Part shown: positions 6,849 through 13,388 of the stretch, piece after piece
How the letters are laid out: the number at the start of each line of letters is the position of its first letter
Position numbering within the stretch: position 1 is the first letter of the stretch
Assembly (NCBI GenBank): GCA_042088665.1
Contig: JBELMB010000072.1
Coordinates: 1 to 23,315, forward strand
DNA from: JBELMB01 sp042088665
GTDB taxonomy: Bacteria > Pseudomonadota > Alphaproteobacteria > Rhodobacterales > Rhodobacteraceae
DNA: 23,315 nucleotides
Direction of reading: 5' to 3'
Program-made: the position numbers and the translations under genes
The notes under the pieces: generated by a model
What the model saw: the letters and a program-made list of their open reading frames with translations, nothing else
Databases searched by the model: none
Told to the model about the DNA's origin: nothing

Positions 6849-7559
6849 TCAGCCGCGAAATCCGCTGGCAACCACGTATTTTTCCGATGAATCCGCGCGG
6901 CTGGCCGGTGGCTTGAAATTGATCACCTTGGCAAACCGTTGCTTGAGCACGTGTTGCAAACTGCCCTCAGCGCCCCCTGCGAGCACTTTCGCCACGAAGG
7001 TTCCGCCGGGGTCGAGCACATCAAAGGCCAGTTCCGCCGCCGCTTCGCAGAGCGCAATGATGCGCAAGTGGTCTGTCTGCTTGTGACCGGAGGCGGCGGC
7101 AGCCATGTCCGACATGACCACATCAGCCGTTCCGCCCAGCCAAGCCTTGACCTTTTCATCGGCGCCGTCGCTCATGAAATCAAGTTGGTGCTGGTCAGCG
7201 CCCGCGATCGGGTCCACCGCCTGCAGATCCACGCCCAGCACGCGCCCGATCGCCTTGCCCGGCTTGTCCCCCAGCGCATTGACCCGTCGCGCGGCGACCT
7301 GGCTCCAGCCGCCCGGTGCGCTGCCAAGATCCACGACCCGTGCGCCCGGCACCAGAAAGCGGAACTTGTCGTCGATTTCGAGGATCTTGTAGGCGGCGCG
7401 CCCGCGGTAGCCGTCCAGCCGCGCGCGCTTGACATAGGGGTCATTGAGTTGCCGTTCCAGCCAGAGCGTTGACGACAGCTTGCGCCCGCGCGCGGTCTTG
7501 ACCTTGACCTTGAGGTCGCGCTGTCCGCGACCGGAAGAGTTCTTTGGGTCCTTCGCCAT
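6849..7559 (-). CDS. rlmE: 23S rRNA 2'-O-ribose methyltransferase RlmE (FtsJ/RrmJ)
   Basis: A 236-residue protein that methylates the 2'-hydroxyl of U2552 in 23S rRNA (E. coli numbering) late in 50S assembly, using S-adenosylmethionine. The SAM-binding motif is DLGSAPGGWSQVA (77-89) with the acidic end of strand 2 in GVDLQ (109-113). The catalytic Lys-Asp-Lys-Glu set is visible: K58 in AAYKILEID, D151 in VMSDMAA, K191 in FVAKVL and E226 in SSEKYVV. The N-terminal basic extension of about 30 residues is common in alphaproteobacteria. Start: ATG at 7559; the longer frame to 7718 gives an unlikely N-terminus. No strong ribosome site is seen. It lies downstream of the Ppx/GppA gene on the same strand after a 275-base gap, so it may have its own promoter. 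Confidence 0.93.
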   Translation of the reverse strand: MAKDPKNSSGRGQRDLKVKVKTARGRKLSSTLWLERQLNDPYVKRARLDGYRGRAAYKILEIDDKFRFLVPGARVVDLGSAPGGWSQVAARRVNALGDKPGKAIGRVLGVDLQAVDPIAGADQHQLDFMSDGADEKVKAWLGGTADVVMSDMAAAASGHKQTDHLRIIALCEAAAELAFDVLDPGGTFVAKVLAGGAEGSLQHVLKQRFAKVINFKPPASRADSSEKYVVASGFRG

Positions 7560-7834
7560 CGTGTCTGTCGCCTTGCCGTTGGTCCGGTTGCCGGTCCGTG
7601 TCTGGTTGACCCGTGTCTCGTGGGGCCGCGCTGCCTTCGGTCCGAATGTCTCCGCGCTGTATCGGGGGCCGGAACAGGATCCGCCGCGCAGGTCCGGGGT
7701 GATCGCCCTCATGGCCATTGCAAGGGGCGAAGGTCAAGGCCCGGGCCGGGCGAAGGCCCCATTCGGCGCCGGATTGCCCAACAGGCAGGCCAACTGTTGT
7801 TCAAAAGCGGCGCCGGGGCGTCACCGCGGGGATG

Positions 7835-8947
7835 TTACAGCGGTCCATCCTCCAACACGCCATCCGCAGACATCTGTGCATAAAGCAGCCCCTCGCGCAG
7901 GCCTCGGTCCGCGACGGACAACCGGTCGGTCGGCCACAGACGCAGCAAAGCTTGCAGGATCGCGGAGCCTGACATGATCAGCGCATGCCGGTCGGGACCG
8001 ATTCGCGGGTCGCGCCGACGGCCTGCGGGACCAAGATCGAGATAGCGCTGGATCACCGCCTCGATCTGATCGGAGGACATGCGCAGCCCATCCACCTTGG
8101 TGCGGTCGTAGCGCCGCAACCCGAGGTGCGAGGCCGCCACGGTTGTCACCGTCCCGGAGGTGCCCACGATCTGGAACCCTTCGCGCGCCTGTTCGTCCTG
8201 ATAGGGCGCAAAATCGGCGAGATTTTCCTCGAAATACCAGCTCATGAGCGCATAGCGCGCCGCGTCGTCGGACACGTCCGAAAACTGATCCCGCAGCGTC
8301 GCCACGCCCAGAGGCACAGAGATCCAGTCCACGACCTTGGCGGTGGGAAAGGGGCTGTCCGTGGTGTGGAACCCGGCGTGCAGCCGCATGATCGCCCGCG
8401 GCCGCTCGCGCGGCTCAACGGAGCTGAGGTCGATCCAGACCAGTTCCGTGGACCCCCCGCCGATATCCACAACCAGAAGCTGCTCCGTCTTGGTGGAGAC
8501 CAGCGGCGCGCAGGAAATGACCGCGAGGCGGGCTTCTTCCTCGGGTTGGATGATCTCCAGCGTGAGCCCGGTCTCACGGCGCACATGGCGGATGAAGTCG
8601 CGGGCGTTCTTGGCCCTGCGGCAGGCCTCCGTTGCGACAAGACGCATGCGTTTGACGTTGTGGCGCTCGATCTTTTGGCGGCACACACGCAGGGCGCTGA
8701 CGGTACGGCCCATGGAGGTCCGGCTCAACCGGCCGGATTTCTCCAGCCCATGACCAAGCTGAACGGATTTGGAAAAACTGTCTACAACATGGAATTGACT
8801 GCCCTTTGGCTGGGCAACCAACATACGACAACTGTTTGTTCCCAGGTCCAACGCCGCATAGAGCGCGTTTGGATCGGGGTTTTCGGGCGCGGTACTCTCA
8901 ACCGGTCTCGGGAAAGCGTCCGCGGCCTTGGGACGCTTGGGCGCCAT
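7835..8947 (-). CDS. ppx: Ppx/GppA-family phosphatase (exopolyphosphatase / pppGpp phosphohydrolase)
   Basis: A 370-residue protein of the ASKHA-fold Ppx/GppA family, which removes terminal phosphate from polyphosphate and/or pppGpp. Visible motifs are the phosphate-1 loop DLGTNSCRML (34-43), a catalytic Glu candidate in QPEEEARLA (134-142), the second phosphate loop DIGGGSTELVW (161-171) and GTSGTVTT (262-269). It lacks the long C-terminal HD-like domains of E. coli Ppx, as is usual for the short alphaproteobacterial form. The first 28 residues are a low-complexity Pro/Ala-rich tail. AGAGG stands nine bases before the ATG at 8947. The gene starts 33 bases after the end of the sulfotransferase gene on the same strand, so they may be cotranscribed. 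Substrate choice between polyphosphate and pppGpp cannot be decided here. Confidence 0.87.
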   Translation of the reverse strand: MAPKRPKAADAFPRPVESTAPENPDPNALYAALDLGTNSCRMLVAQPKGSQFHVVDSFSKSVQLGHGLEKSGRLSRTSMGRTVSALRVCRQKIERHNVKRMRLVATEACRRAKNARDFIRHVRRETGLTLEIIQPEEEARLAVISCAPLVSTKTEQLLVVDIGGGSTELVWIDLSSVEPRERPRAIMRLHAGFHTTDSPFPTAKVVDWISVPLGVATLRDQFSDVSDDAARYALMSWYFEENLADFAPYQDEQAREGFQIVGTSGTVTTVAASHLGLRRYDRTKVDGLRMSSDQIEAVIQRYLDLGPAGRRRDPRIGPDRHALIMSGSAILQALLRLWPTDRLSVADRGLREGLLYAQMSADGVLEDGPL

Positions 8948-8980
8948 GATCTCGCGCCTCTTTCTAATTCAACTTGACAA

Positions 8981-9736
8981 TCACGATACGCGCGCAGCGG
9001 GGATCGCGCAAGCGTCATGACGGCGTGGCCCCAGCGGGTTCGCGTAGAGCCCTGCAAGAAAGGCATATTCTTGGTCAAGGAAGGGGCGCAGCAGGTCCAG
9101 CGTGGCGTCCTGCAGCGTCTCGAGGCGCAGGCGGGTCGCGCGCGCGCTGGGATTGCTGTGTGGCAGGGTCACGGTCTGACCGCTGCGCTCTGTCAGGTCG
9201 TCCCCAAGCCAGGCAAGGTCAGAGGTCCGGTAGACACGATCAAAGCCAGCAAGATCGGGGCCAAGGTAGACATGCGCGCCCAAGACGTGGTTGCGCACCA
9301 GAGACGACTGCTGGCGATACCCGTCCAACAGTTGAAAGAAGGTGTCGGGGTCGGGCATCAACGGCAGGCCGGAGGCGCGCAGGCGCGGACTGTTGCGCAA
9401 GGCACCGCGCTTGACCACGATGTCGGTATAGCACGAGATCAGCCGCCGGGCCGGATCGCGCACCACGCAAAAGCGCCAGTGATCCGCCACGCGCCGCCAA
9501 CTGGGCGCATGATAGCGCGCCGTGGGATAAAGCCGGTGCCATGTGGTCACATCGCTTATGTCCAGCGCGCGCAGATCCACCCGCGGATCGATCCCGGCCA
9601 GCGCCTGCTTGACCGACGTGCACCCGGCCTTGGGCAGGGCGGCATAGGCGATCCGGTGCGCTGGCAGCGTGATCACATCGGCGCGCGCCCTTGCTTTGTG
9701 TTGCGCCTGTTGCTGCCGCTTGCCTTGATCTGGCAT
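8981..9736 (-). CDS. PAPS-dependent sulfotransferase (Sulfotransfer_2-like)
   Basis: A 251-residue protein with both cofactor motifs of carbohydrate-type sulfotransferases: the 5'-phosphosulfate loop ALPKAGCTS (33-41) and the 3'-phosphate segment VVRDPARRLISCY (91-103). Such enzymes transfer sulfate from PAPS to sugar or other hydroxyl acceptors. The N-terminus is basic and Gln-rich, without a membrane anchor, so it is likely cytoplasmic, unlike the Golgi-type relatives. A GGAGG ribosome site lies five bases before the ATG at 9736. It stands immediately upstream of the phosphatase gene on the same strand. It belongs to a different subfamily from the protein at 1553-2308. The acceptor is unknown. 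Confidence 0.8.
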   Translation of the reverse strand: MPDQGKRQQQAQHKARARADVITLPAHRIAYAALPKAGCTSVKQALAGIDPRVDLRALDISDVTTWHRLYPTARYHAPSWRRVADHWRFCVVRDPARRLISCYTDIVVKRGALRNSPRLRASGLPLMPDPDTFFQLLDGYRQQSSLVRNHVLGAHVYLGPDLAGFDRVYRTSDLAWLGDDLTERSGQTVTLPHSNPSARATRLRLETLQDATLDLLRPFLDQEYAFLAGLYANPLGPRRHDACAIPAARVS

Positions 9737-9837
9737 GCCACCCTCCGACTGACCGCTCTGCGCCCCCGCGGGGACTGTGGCGCCAAAACCTTAAGGAACC
9801 TCATCTTTCTGCTGAAAACTTTGAGGTTTCAGATGGC

Positions 9838-9866
9838 TTGGCCTCGGGCCACGGAAGGCTTAGCTA
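9838..9866 (+). promoter_or_regulatory. Possible σ70-type promoter of the methylfolate operon
   Basis: TTGGCC at 9838-9843 and TAGCTA at 9861-9866 are separated by 17 bases, and lie about 115 bases before the first gene of the operon. The match is moderate, and this is the best pair I could find in the 246-base divergent gap. No cobalamin or SAM riboswitch signature was seen in the leader. Confidence 0.25.
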
Positions 9867-9982
9867 TTTGTCATGGCGGGAAAGCGCCAAGAGGTCGCAG
9901 TTGACGCGTCAGTCGTCGAAAACCGACGCAAGCCGCGCGGCGACCGCGGGTACCAACGTGCAGTGCTTAGAGAGGAATCATC

Positions 9983-10318
9983 ATGGCGGATCTGACCATC
10001 GTGTACTGGCGCGACATTCCGGCCCAGGTCATCGTCGGCAAGGGCCGGCGCGGGGCCAAGGCGCAGTTGCCCGAACGCTTTGAACAGGCCATTGACCGGG
10101 CCGCCATGAAAAGCGGTGCCGCCGAGACCGATGATTACCTCGCCGAGTGGCGCAAGGCCCCCTCGGGCAGTGTCGAAGGGGATGCGCAGGACGCGGCCCG
10201 CGCGGCGGCCGAGGCGCTGGACCGCGACTACGACCAGGAGCGTCTGAAGGCGCTGATCGCCAACAATGGCTGGGCCGAGGCGCCCACCGCGACGGTGCCT
10301 GACACCCAGGCTCAATGA
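9983..10318 (+). CDS. Small 'virulence factor' family protein (Virulence_fact domain)
   Basis: A 111-residue soluble protein starting ADLTIVYWRDIPAQVIVGKG, which matches the small alphaproteobacterial family labelled 'virulence factor' in databases. Despite the label, its recurring context in Rhodobacteraceae and rhizobia is a methylfolate/corrinoid gene set, as here. It has an N-terminal β-strand pair and a helical, acidic C-terminal half rich in Ala, Glu and Asp. No catalytic motif is evident and the biochemical role is unknown; an accessory or subunit role for the following MetF-like protein is a guess. GAGAGGA precedes the ATG. It is the first gene of the operon; its TGA overlaps an ATG (ATGA at 10315), but the next gene more likely starts at 10336. 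Confidence 0.75.
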   Translation: MADLTIVYWRDIPAQVIVGKGRRGAKAQLPERFEQAIDRAAMKSGAAETDDYLAEWRKAPSGSVEGDAQDAARAAAEALDRDYDQERLKALIANNGWAEAPTATVPDTQAQ

Positions 10319-10335
10319 CCTTGAAGGAGGCTCTC

Positions 10336-11268
10336 ATGGCTCTGCTCAACTTCCGCAAGCGCGACACCCAGACGGCGCCCTCCGGCAATGCGGGGGCACT
10401 CGAGGCCTTCTTGCAGGGCTATTCGATCGAGGTCATGCCGCGCACCGCGGCCAAGGTCGAGGATTTCCGCGCCCTGCTGCCCGAGGGCACGCGCGTCTAC
10501 ATTGCCCATATCGAGGGCACGCCGATCGAGGAAATGGTCGCCACGGCCAAACGCCTGTCCGAGGCGGGCTACCCGGTGATGCCGCATTTCCCTGCCCGCA
10601 TCATCAAGGACGCCGCGACACTGGAGAACTGGATCGCGATGTACCAGGGCGAGGCAGGCGTGGACCAGGCGCTGCTGCTGGCCGGTGGCGTGTCCGAGCC
10701 GCATGGCGCCTTTCACGCGTCCATGCAACTGCTGGAGACGGGGCTGTTCGACAAGGCCGGGTTCAAGCGGCTGCACGTGGCCGGGCACCCGGAGGGCAAC
10801 CGCGACATCGACCCGAACGGTGGCGATGCGCTGGTCATGGAGGCGCTGCGCTGGAAGCAGGGGTTCTCAGAGCGGACCGATGCACAGATGGCGATGGCCA
10901 CGCAGTTTGCCTTTGAGGCCGGGCCGATCATCGACTGGGTCAATCGCCTGAACGCCGAGGGCATCACCCTGCCCGTTCACATCGGCATTGCCGGTCCGGC
11001 AAAGCTTCAGACGCTGATCAAATTCGCCATTGCCTGCGGTGTGGGTGCCTCGCTGAAGGTGCTGCAGAAGCGCGCGATGGATGTGACAAAGCTGTTGTTG
11101 CCTTATGAGCCCACCGAGGTGCTGAACGAACTGGCGGCGCACAAGGCCGCCAATCCGGATTTCGGCATTGAGAGCGTGCACTTCTTTCCGCTGGGCGGCA
11201 TCAAGACCAATGCCAACTGGGCGATCGAGAACGGCGGCGCGGCGACGCGACCTGCGCTGGGGGGATGA
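10336..11268 (+). CDS. Methylenetetrahydrofolate reductase family protein (MetF-like)
   Basis: A 310-residue TIM-barrel flavoprotein of the MTHFR family, which interconverts 5,10-methylene- and 5-methyl-tetrahydrofolate. The N-terminal IEVMPRTAAKVEDF corresponds to the FEFFPP strand of MetF with its catalytic Glu; AGHPEGN and ATQFAFEAG correspond to the conserved folate/FAD segments, and VHFFPLGG is near the end. It is divergent from housekeeping MetF, and its company suggests a catabolic role, oxidising methyl-folate. Start: ATG at 10336 with an AAGGAGG site five bases upstream, preferred over the ATG at 10315 that overlaps the previous stop. It ends in an ATGA overlap with the next gene. 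Electron partner and direction of reaction are inferred. Confidence 0.82.
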   Translation: MALLNFRKRDTQTAPSGNAGALEAFLQGYSIEVMPRTAAKVEDFRALLPEGTRVYIAHIEGTPIEEMVATAKRLSEAGYPVMPHFPARIIKDAATLENWIAMYQGEAGVDQALLLAGGVSEPHGAFHASMQLLETGLFDKAGFKRLHVAGHPEGNRDIDPNGGDALVMEALRWKQGFSERTDAQMAMATQFAFEAGPIIDWVNRLNAEGITLPVHIGIAGPAKLQTLIKFAIACGVGASLKVLQKRAMDVTKLLLPYEPTEVLNELAAHKAANPDFGIESVHFFPLGGIKTNANWAIENGGAATRPALGG

Positions 11269-11930
11269 CCCGGCCTGCGCTGCTCTTTGACCTCGACGGC
11301 ACGCTGATCCATTCCGACGCGATCCATATGGCGGTGTTTGTCGACATGATGGCGCCCTATGGGATCGATGTGACGGAGGCGTTCTACATGTCTCATGTGC
11401 ATGGGCGCCTGAATCAGGACGTGTTCCGAGAGCTGCTGCCGGGTCGCGTCGACCCCGATGCCATGTCCGAAGAAAAGGAAGCCGAGTTCCGCCGCCGCCT
11501 GCCCCACCCCAGCCCCGCCATGCCCGGCGCCGAAGGGTTGATCCGACTGGCCGTCGAAGAAGGTTGGGCGCTCGCCGTGGTCACCAATGCCATGCGCGCC
11601 AATGCCGATTGCATGCTGGAGGCCATCGGCTTGCGCGACGCCTTTTCCACGGTGGTCATTGGCGAGGAATGCGCACGTGGCAAGCCGGACCCCGAACCTT
11701 ATCTCGAGGCGATGCGCCAGTTGGACGTCGCCCCGGAAAATTGCCTCGCCTTCGAGGACAGCCCCTCCGGCATGCGCGCCGCGGCGCAATCCGGCGCTTA
11801 TGCGGTGGGTATCCGATCCTCTCTCGGTGACCGGGACCTGCGCGCCAATGGCGCCTGGGAAACCCTCGCCGATTTCAGTGACCCCGCGCTTGAGGTGATC
11901 CTCTCGCGCCTGACAGGAGACCTTTCATGA
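11265..11930 (+). CDS. HAD-superfamily hydrolase (β-phosphoglucomutase/phosphoglycolate phosphatase-like)
   Basis: A 221-residue haloacid-dehalogenase-fold phosphatase. Motif I is FDLDGT (nucleophile D9, acid/base D11), motif II the Thr in VVTNAM, motif III the Lys of GKPDP, and motif IV EDSPSG. A four-helix cap (about residues 15-80) makes it subclass IA, like phosphoglycolate phosphatase and β-phosphoglucomutase. The substrate is not predictable. Its position inside a methylfolate operon, with ATGA overlaps on both sides (11265 and 11927), argues that it is functionally tied to it, perhaps clearing a damaged or phosphorylated metabolite; that is inference. Confidence 0.88.
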   Translation: MTRPALLFDLDGTLIHSDAIHMAVFVDMMAPYGIDVTEAFYMSHVHGRLNQDVFRELLPGRVDPDAMSEEKEAEFRRRLPHPSPAMPGAEGLIRLAVEEGWALAVVTNAMRANADCMLEAIGLRDAFSTVVIGEECARGKPDPEPYLEAMRQLDVAPENCLAFEDSPSGMRAAAQSGAYAVGIRSSLGDRDLRANGAWETLADFSDPALEVILSRLTGDLS

Positions 11931-12985
11931 CTCGCACCATCGTCGAGAGCAAAACGAAAACCGCCGTGATCGGCTTTGACGAGCCGTTTTGCGTGATCGG
12001 AGAGCGGATCAATCCCACCGGGCGCAAGAAGCTGGCGGCCGAACTGGAAGCGGGCGATTTCTCGACCGTGGAAAGGGATGCGCTGGCGCAGGTGGCCAGC
12101 GGGGCGACCATTCTCGATATCAACGCGGGCGTGGTCTACAATTCCAACCCCAACCCAAATGAGACAGAGCCGCCGCTGATGCGCTCGATTGTGGAGCTGG
12201 TGCAAGGGCTGGTCGAAGTGCCGCTGTGCATCGACAGTTCCGTGCCGGGCGCATTGGAAGCCGGGCTGGAGGCGGCGCAGGGCCGTCCGCTGCTGAACTC
12301 CGTCACCGGCGAAGAAGAACGACTGGAAGCGATCCTGCCTCTGGTCAAGAAGTACAACGTGCCGGTCGTCGCGATCTCCAACGACGACACCGGCATTTCC
12401 GAGGATCCCGAGGTGCGCTTTGCGGTCGCCAAGAAGATCGTCGAGCGGGCCGCAGATTTCGGCATCGCGCCGCATGACATCGTTGTCGATCCGCTGGTCA
12501 TGCCGATTGGCGCCATGGCCACGGCGGGCCAGCAGGTGTTTGCCCTCGTGCGCAAGCTGCGCGAAGAACTGGGCGTGAACACCACCTGTGGCGCGTCGAA
12601 CGTGTCTTTCGGCTTGCCGAACCGGCACGGGATCAACAATGCCTTCCTGCCGATGGCGATGGGCGCAGGCATGACCTCTGCGATCATGAACCCTGTGGCG
12701 CTGCCCATCAACCAGAAGAAGATCGAGGAAAAGAAGGCCGAAGTGCTGGCAAAGGGCGTGATCCTGCCCGAGGACATGGATGACGAGACCTTCGTCAGCC
12801 TCTTTGGCATGGGCTCGACCAAGGCGCGCCCGGGCAAGGAGATGGAGGCCATTCGCGCCGCCAACCTGCTGACCAACAACGACCCGCATGGCGGGGAATG
12901 GATCCGTTTCAACAAGCCTCCCGGCGAAGGCGCGGATGGCGCTGTCAGCGGTCGCCGCGGCGGACGCCGTCGGCGCAGCGCCTGA
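11927..12985 (+). CDS. Methyltetrahydrofolate:corrinoid methyltransferase (pterin-binding, AcsE/MtgA-like)
   Basis: A 352-residue protein of the dihydropteroate-synthase-like, pterin-binding methyltransferase family, which moves methyl groups between a corrinoid protein and tetrahydrofolate. Key segments are VIGERINPTGRKK (about 18-30), DINAGV (64-69), IDSS (102-105), NSVTGEEER (124-132), SNDDTG, DPLVMPIGA and GASNVSFGLPNR, all lining the folate site. The Gly/Arg-rich tail (RRGGRRRRSA) is a polar extension seen in alphaproteobacterial members. ATGA overlap with the HAD gene and AGGAGA before the ATG support coupling. The family takes part in methylamine, betaine or methyl-halide breakdown, but no corrinoid protein or substrate methyltransferase is encoded in the window. 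The gene is followed by a strong terminator, so the operon ends here. Confidence 0.87.
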   Translation: MTRTIVESKTKTAVIGFDEPFCVIGERINPTGRKKLAAELEAGDFSTVERDALAQVASGATILDINAGVVYNSNPNPNETEPPLMRSIVELVQGLVEVPLCIDSSVPGALEAGLEAAQGRPLLNSVTGEEERLEAILPLVKKYNVPVVAISNDDTGISEDPEVRFAVAKKIVERAADFGIAPHDIVVDPLVMPIGAMATAGQQVFALVRKLREELGVNTTCGASNVSFGLPNRHGINNAFLPMAMGAGMTSAIMNPVALPINQKKIEEKKAEVLAKGVILPEDMDDETFVSLFGMGSTKARPGKEMEAIRAANLLTNNDPHGGEWIRFNKPPGEGADGAVSGRRGGRRRRSA

Positions 12986-13022
12986 CGTCAGGGGCCGGTG
13001 AAAGGCCTGCGCGTGACGCGGA

Positions 13023-13047
13023 GGGGACGGGAGACCGTCCCCTTTTT
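13023..13047 (+). terminator. Intrinsic terminator of the methylfolate operon
   Basis: Perfect 8-base stem GGGGACGG (13023-13030) / CCGTCCCC (13035-13042) with a GAGA tetraloop, followed by TTTTT (13043-13047). It is a textbook intrinsic terminator 38 bases after the methyltransferase stop. Confidence 0.92.
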
Positions 13048-13333
13048 CGTGGCTTCGGATCCAACGCGGAACCGCGTTTGCTATCCCGAGACGACGGATC
13101 GGCGGTGACGGACCAGACGTGCGGATTTCGGATCATGACGACACGAAGTAACTGAATCTTTTCCGAATCGCCCAAGGATGAAGGGCGGTAGGGAGAGGGA
13201 TGATTTCAACAGCGCCCTTCGTCGTCAGCTCGCCGATTTGTGACGATCCTGCAGGGGCACGTCGCGCGCGTGGCCCGGTGCACGCGCTCTCCACACGCTC
13301 TGTTCTGCCAGATGACCTCAAGCTCTCCAAACG
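13048..13333. other. Orphan stretch between two facing terminators; possible RNA gene
   Basis: The 403-base convergent gap (12986-13388) has a terminator for each flanking gene, leaving 286 bases that serve neither. This stretch holds the second copy of the 41-base repeat and an 11-base stem: GATGAAGGGCG (13177-13187) pairs with CGCCCTTCGTC (13213-13223) with one G·U. Short open frames here lack ribosome sites. An independently transcribed small RNA is possible but not shown. Confidence 0.4.
13159..13199 (+). repeat. 41-base dispersed repeat, copy 2
   Basis: Same orientation as copy 1 at 1380-1420 and 37 of 41 positions identical. The flanks on both sides are unrelated between the copies. 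The purine-rich half (AAGGGCGGTAGGGAGAGGG) forms one arm of the 11-base stem described for this region, a pairing not conserved at copy 1. Confidence 0.75.
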
Positions 13334-13365
13334 AAAAAGGCGCGCCCCAAGGGAGGCGCGCCTTT
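13334..13365 (-). terminator. Intrinsic terminator of the L,D-transpeptidase gene
   Basis: GGCGCGCC (13339-13346) and GGCGCGCC (13355-13362) form a perfect stem, extended by AAA/TTT to 11 pairs, around an 8-base loop. Read on the minus strand, the stem is followed by a T run (complement of 13334-13338). It sits 23 bases past the gene's stop. On the plus strand it has only TTT after it, so it may act weakly in both directions. Confidence 0.88.
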
Positions 13366-13388
13366 CGCGTCAAACCGTGCCGTGCGTC

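Noticed and set aside
7779..7799. CAACAG/CTGTTG inverted repeat between ppx and rlmE
   Set aside because: Only six-base arms with a nine-base loop and no T run or position relative to a promoter; too weak to call.
9737..9982. Possible cobalamin or SAM riboswitch ahead of the methylfolate operon
   Set aside because: No B12-box or SAM-type core could be recognised; only short imperfect hairpins are present.
13133..13330. 65-codon minus-strand frame across repeat copy 2
   Set aside because: It starts with TTG immediately downstream of the transpeptidase terminator and has no ribosome site; the corresponding frame at copy 1 is stopped within the repeat, so the repeat is not conserved as coding sequence.
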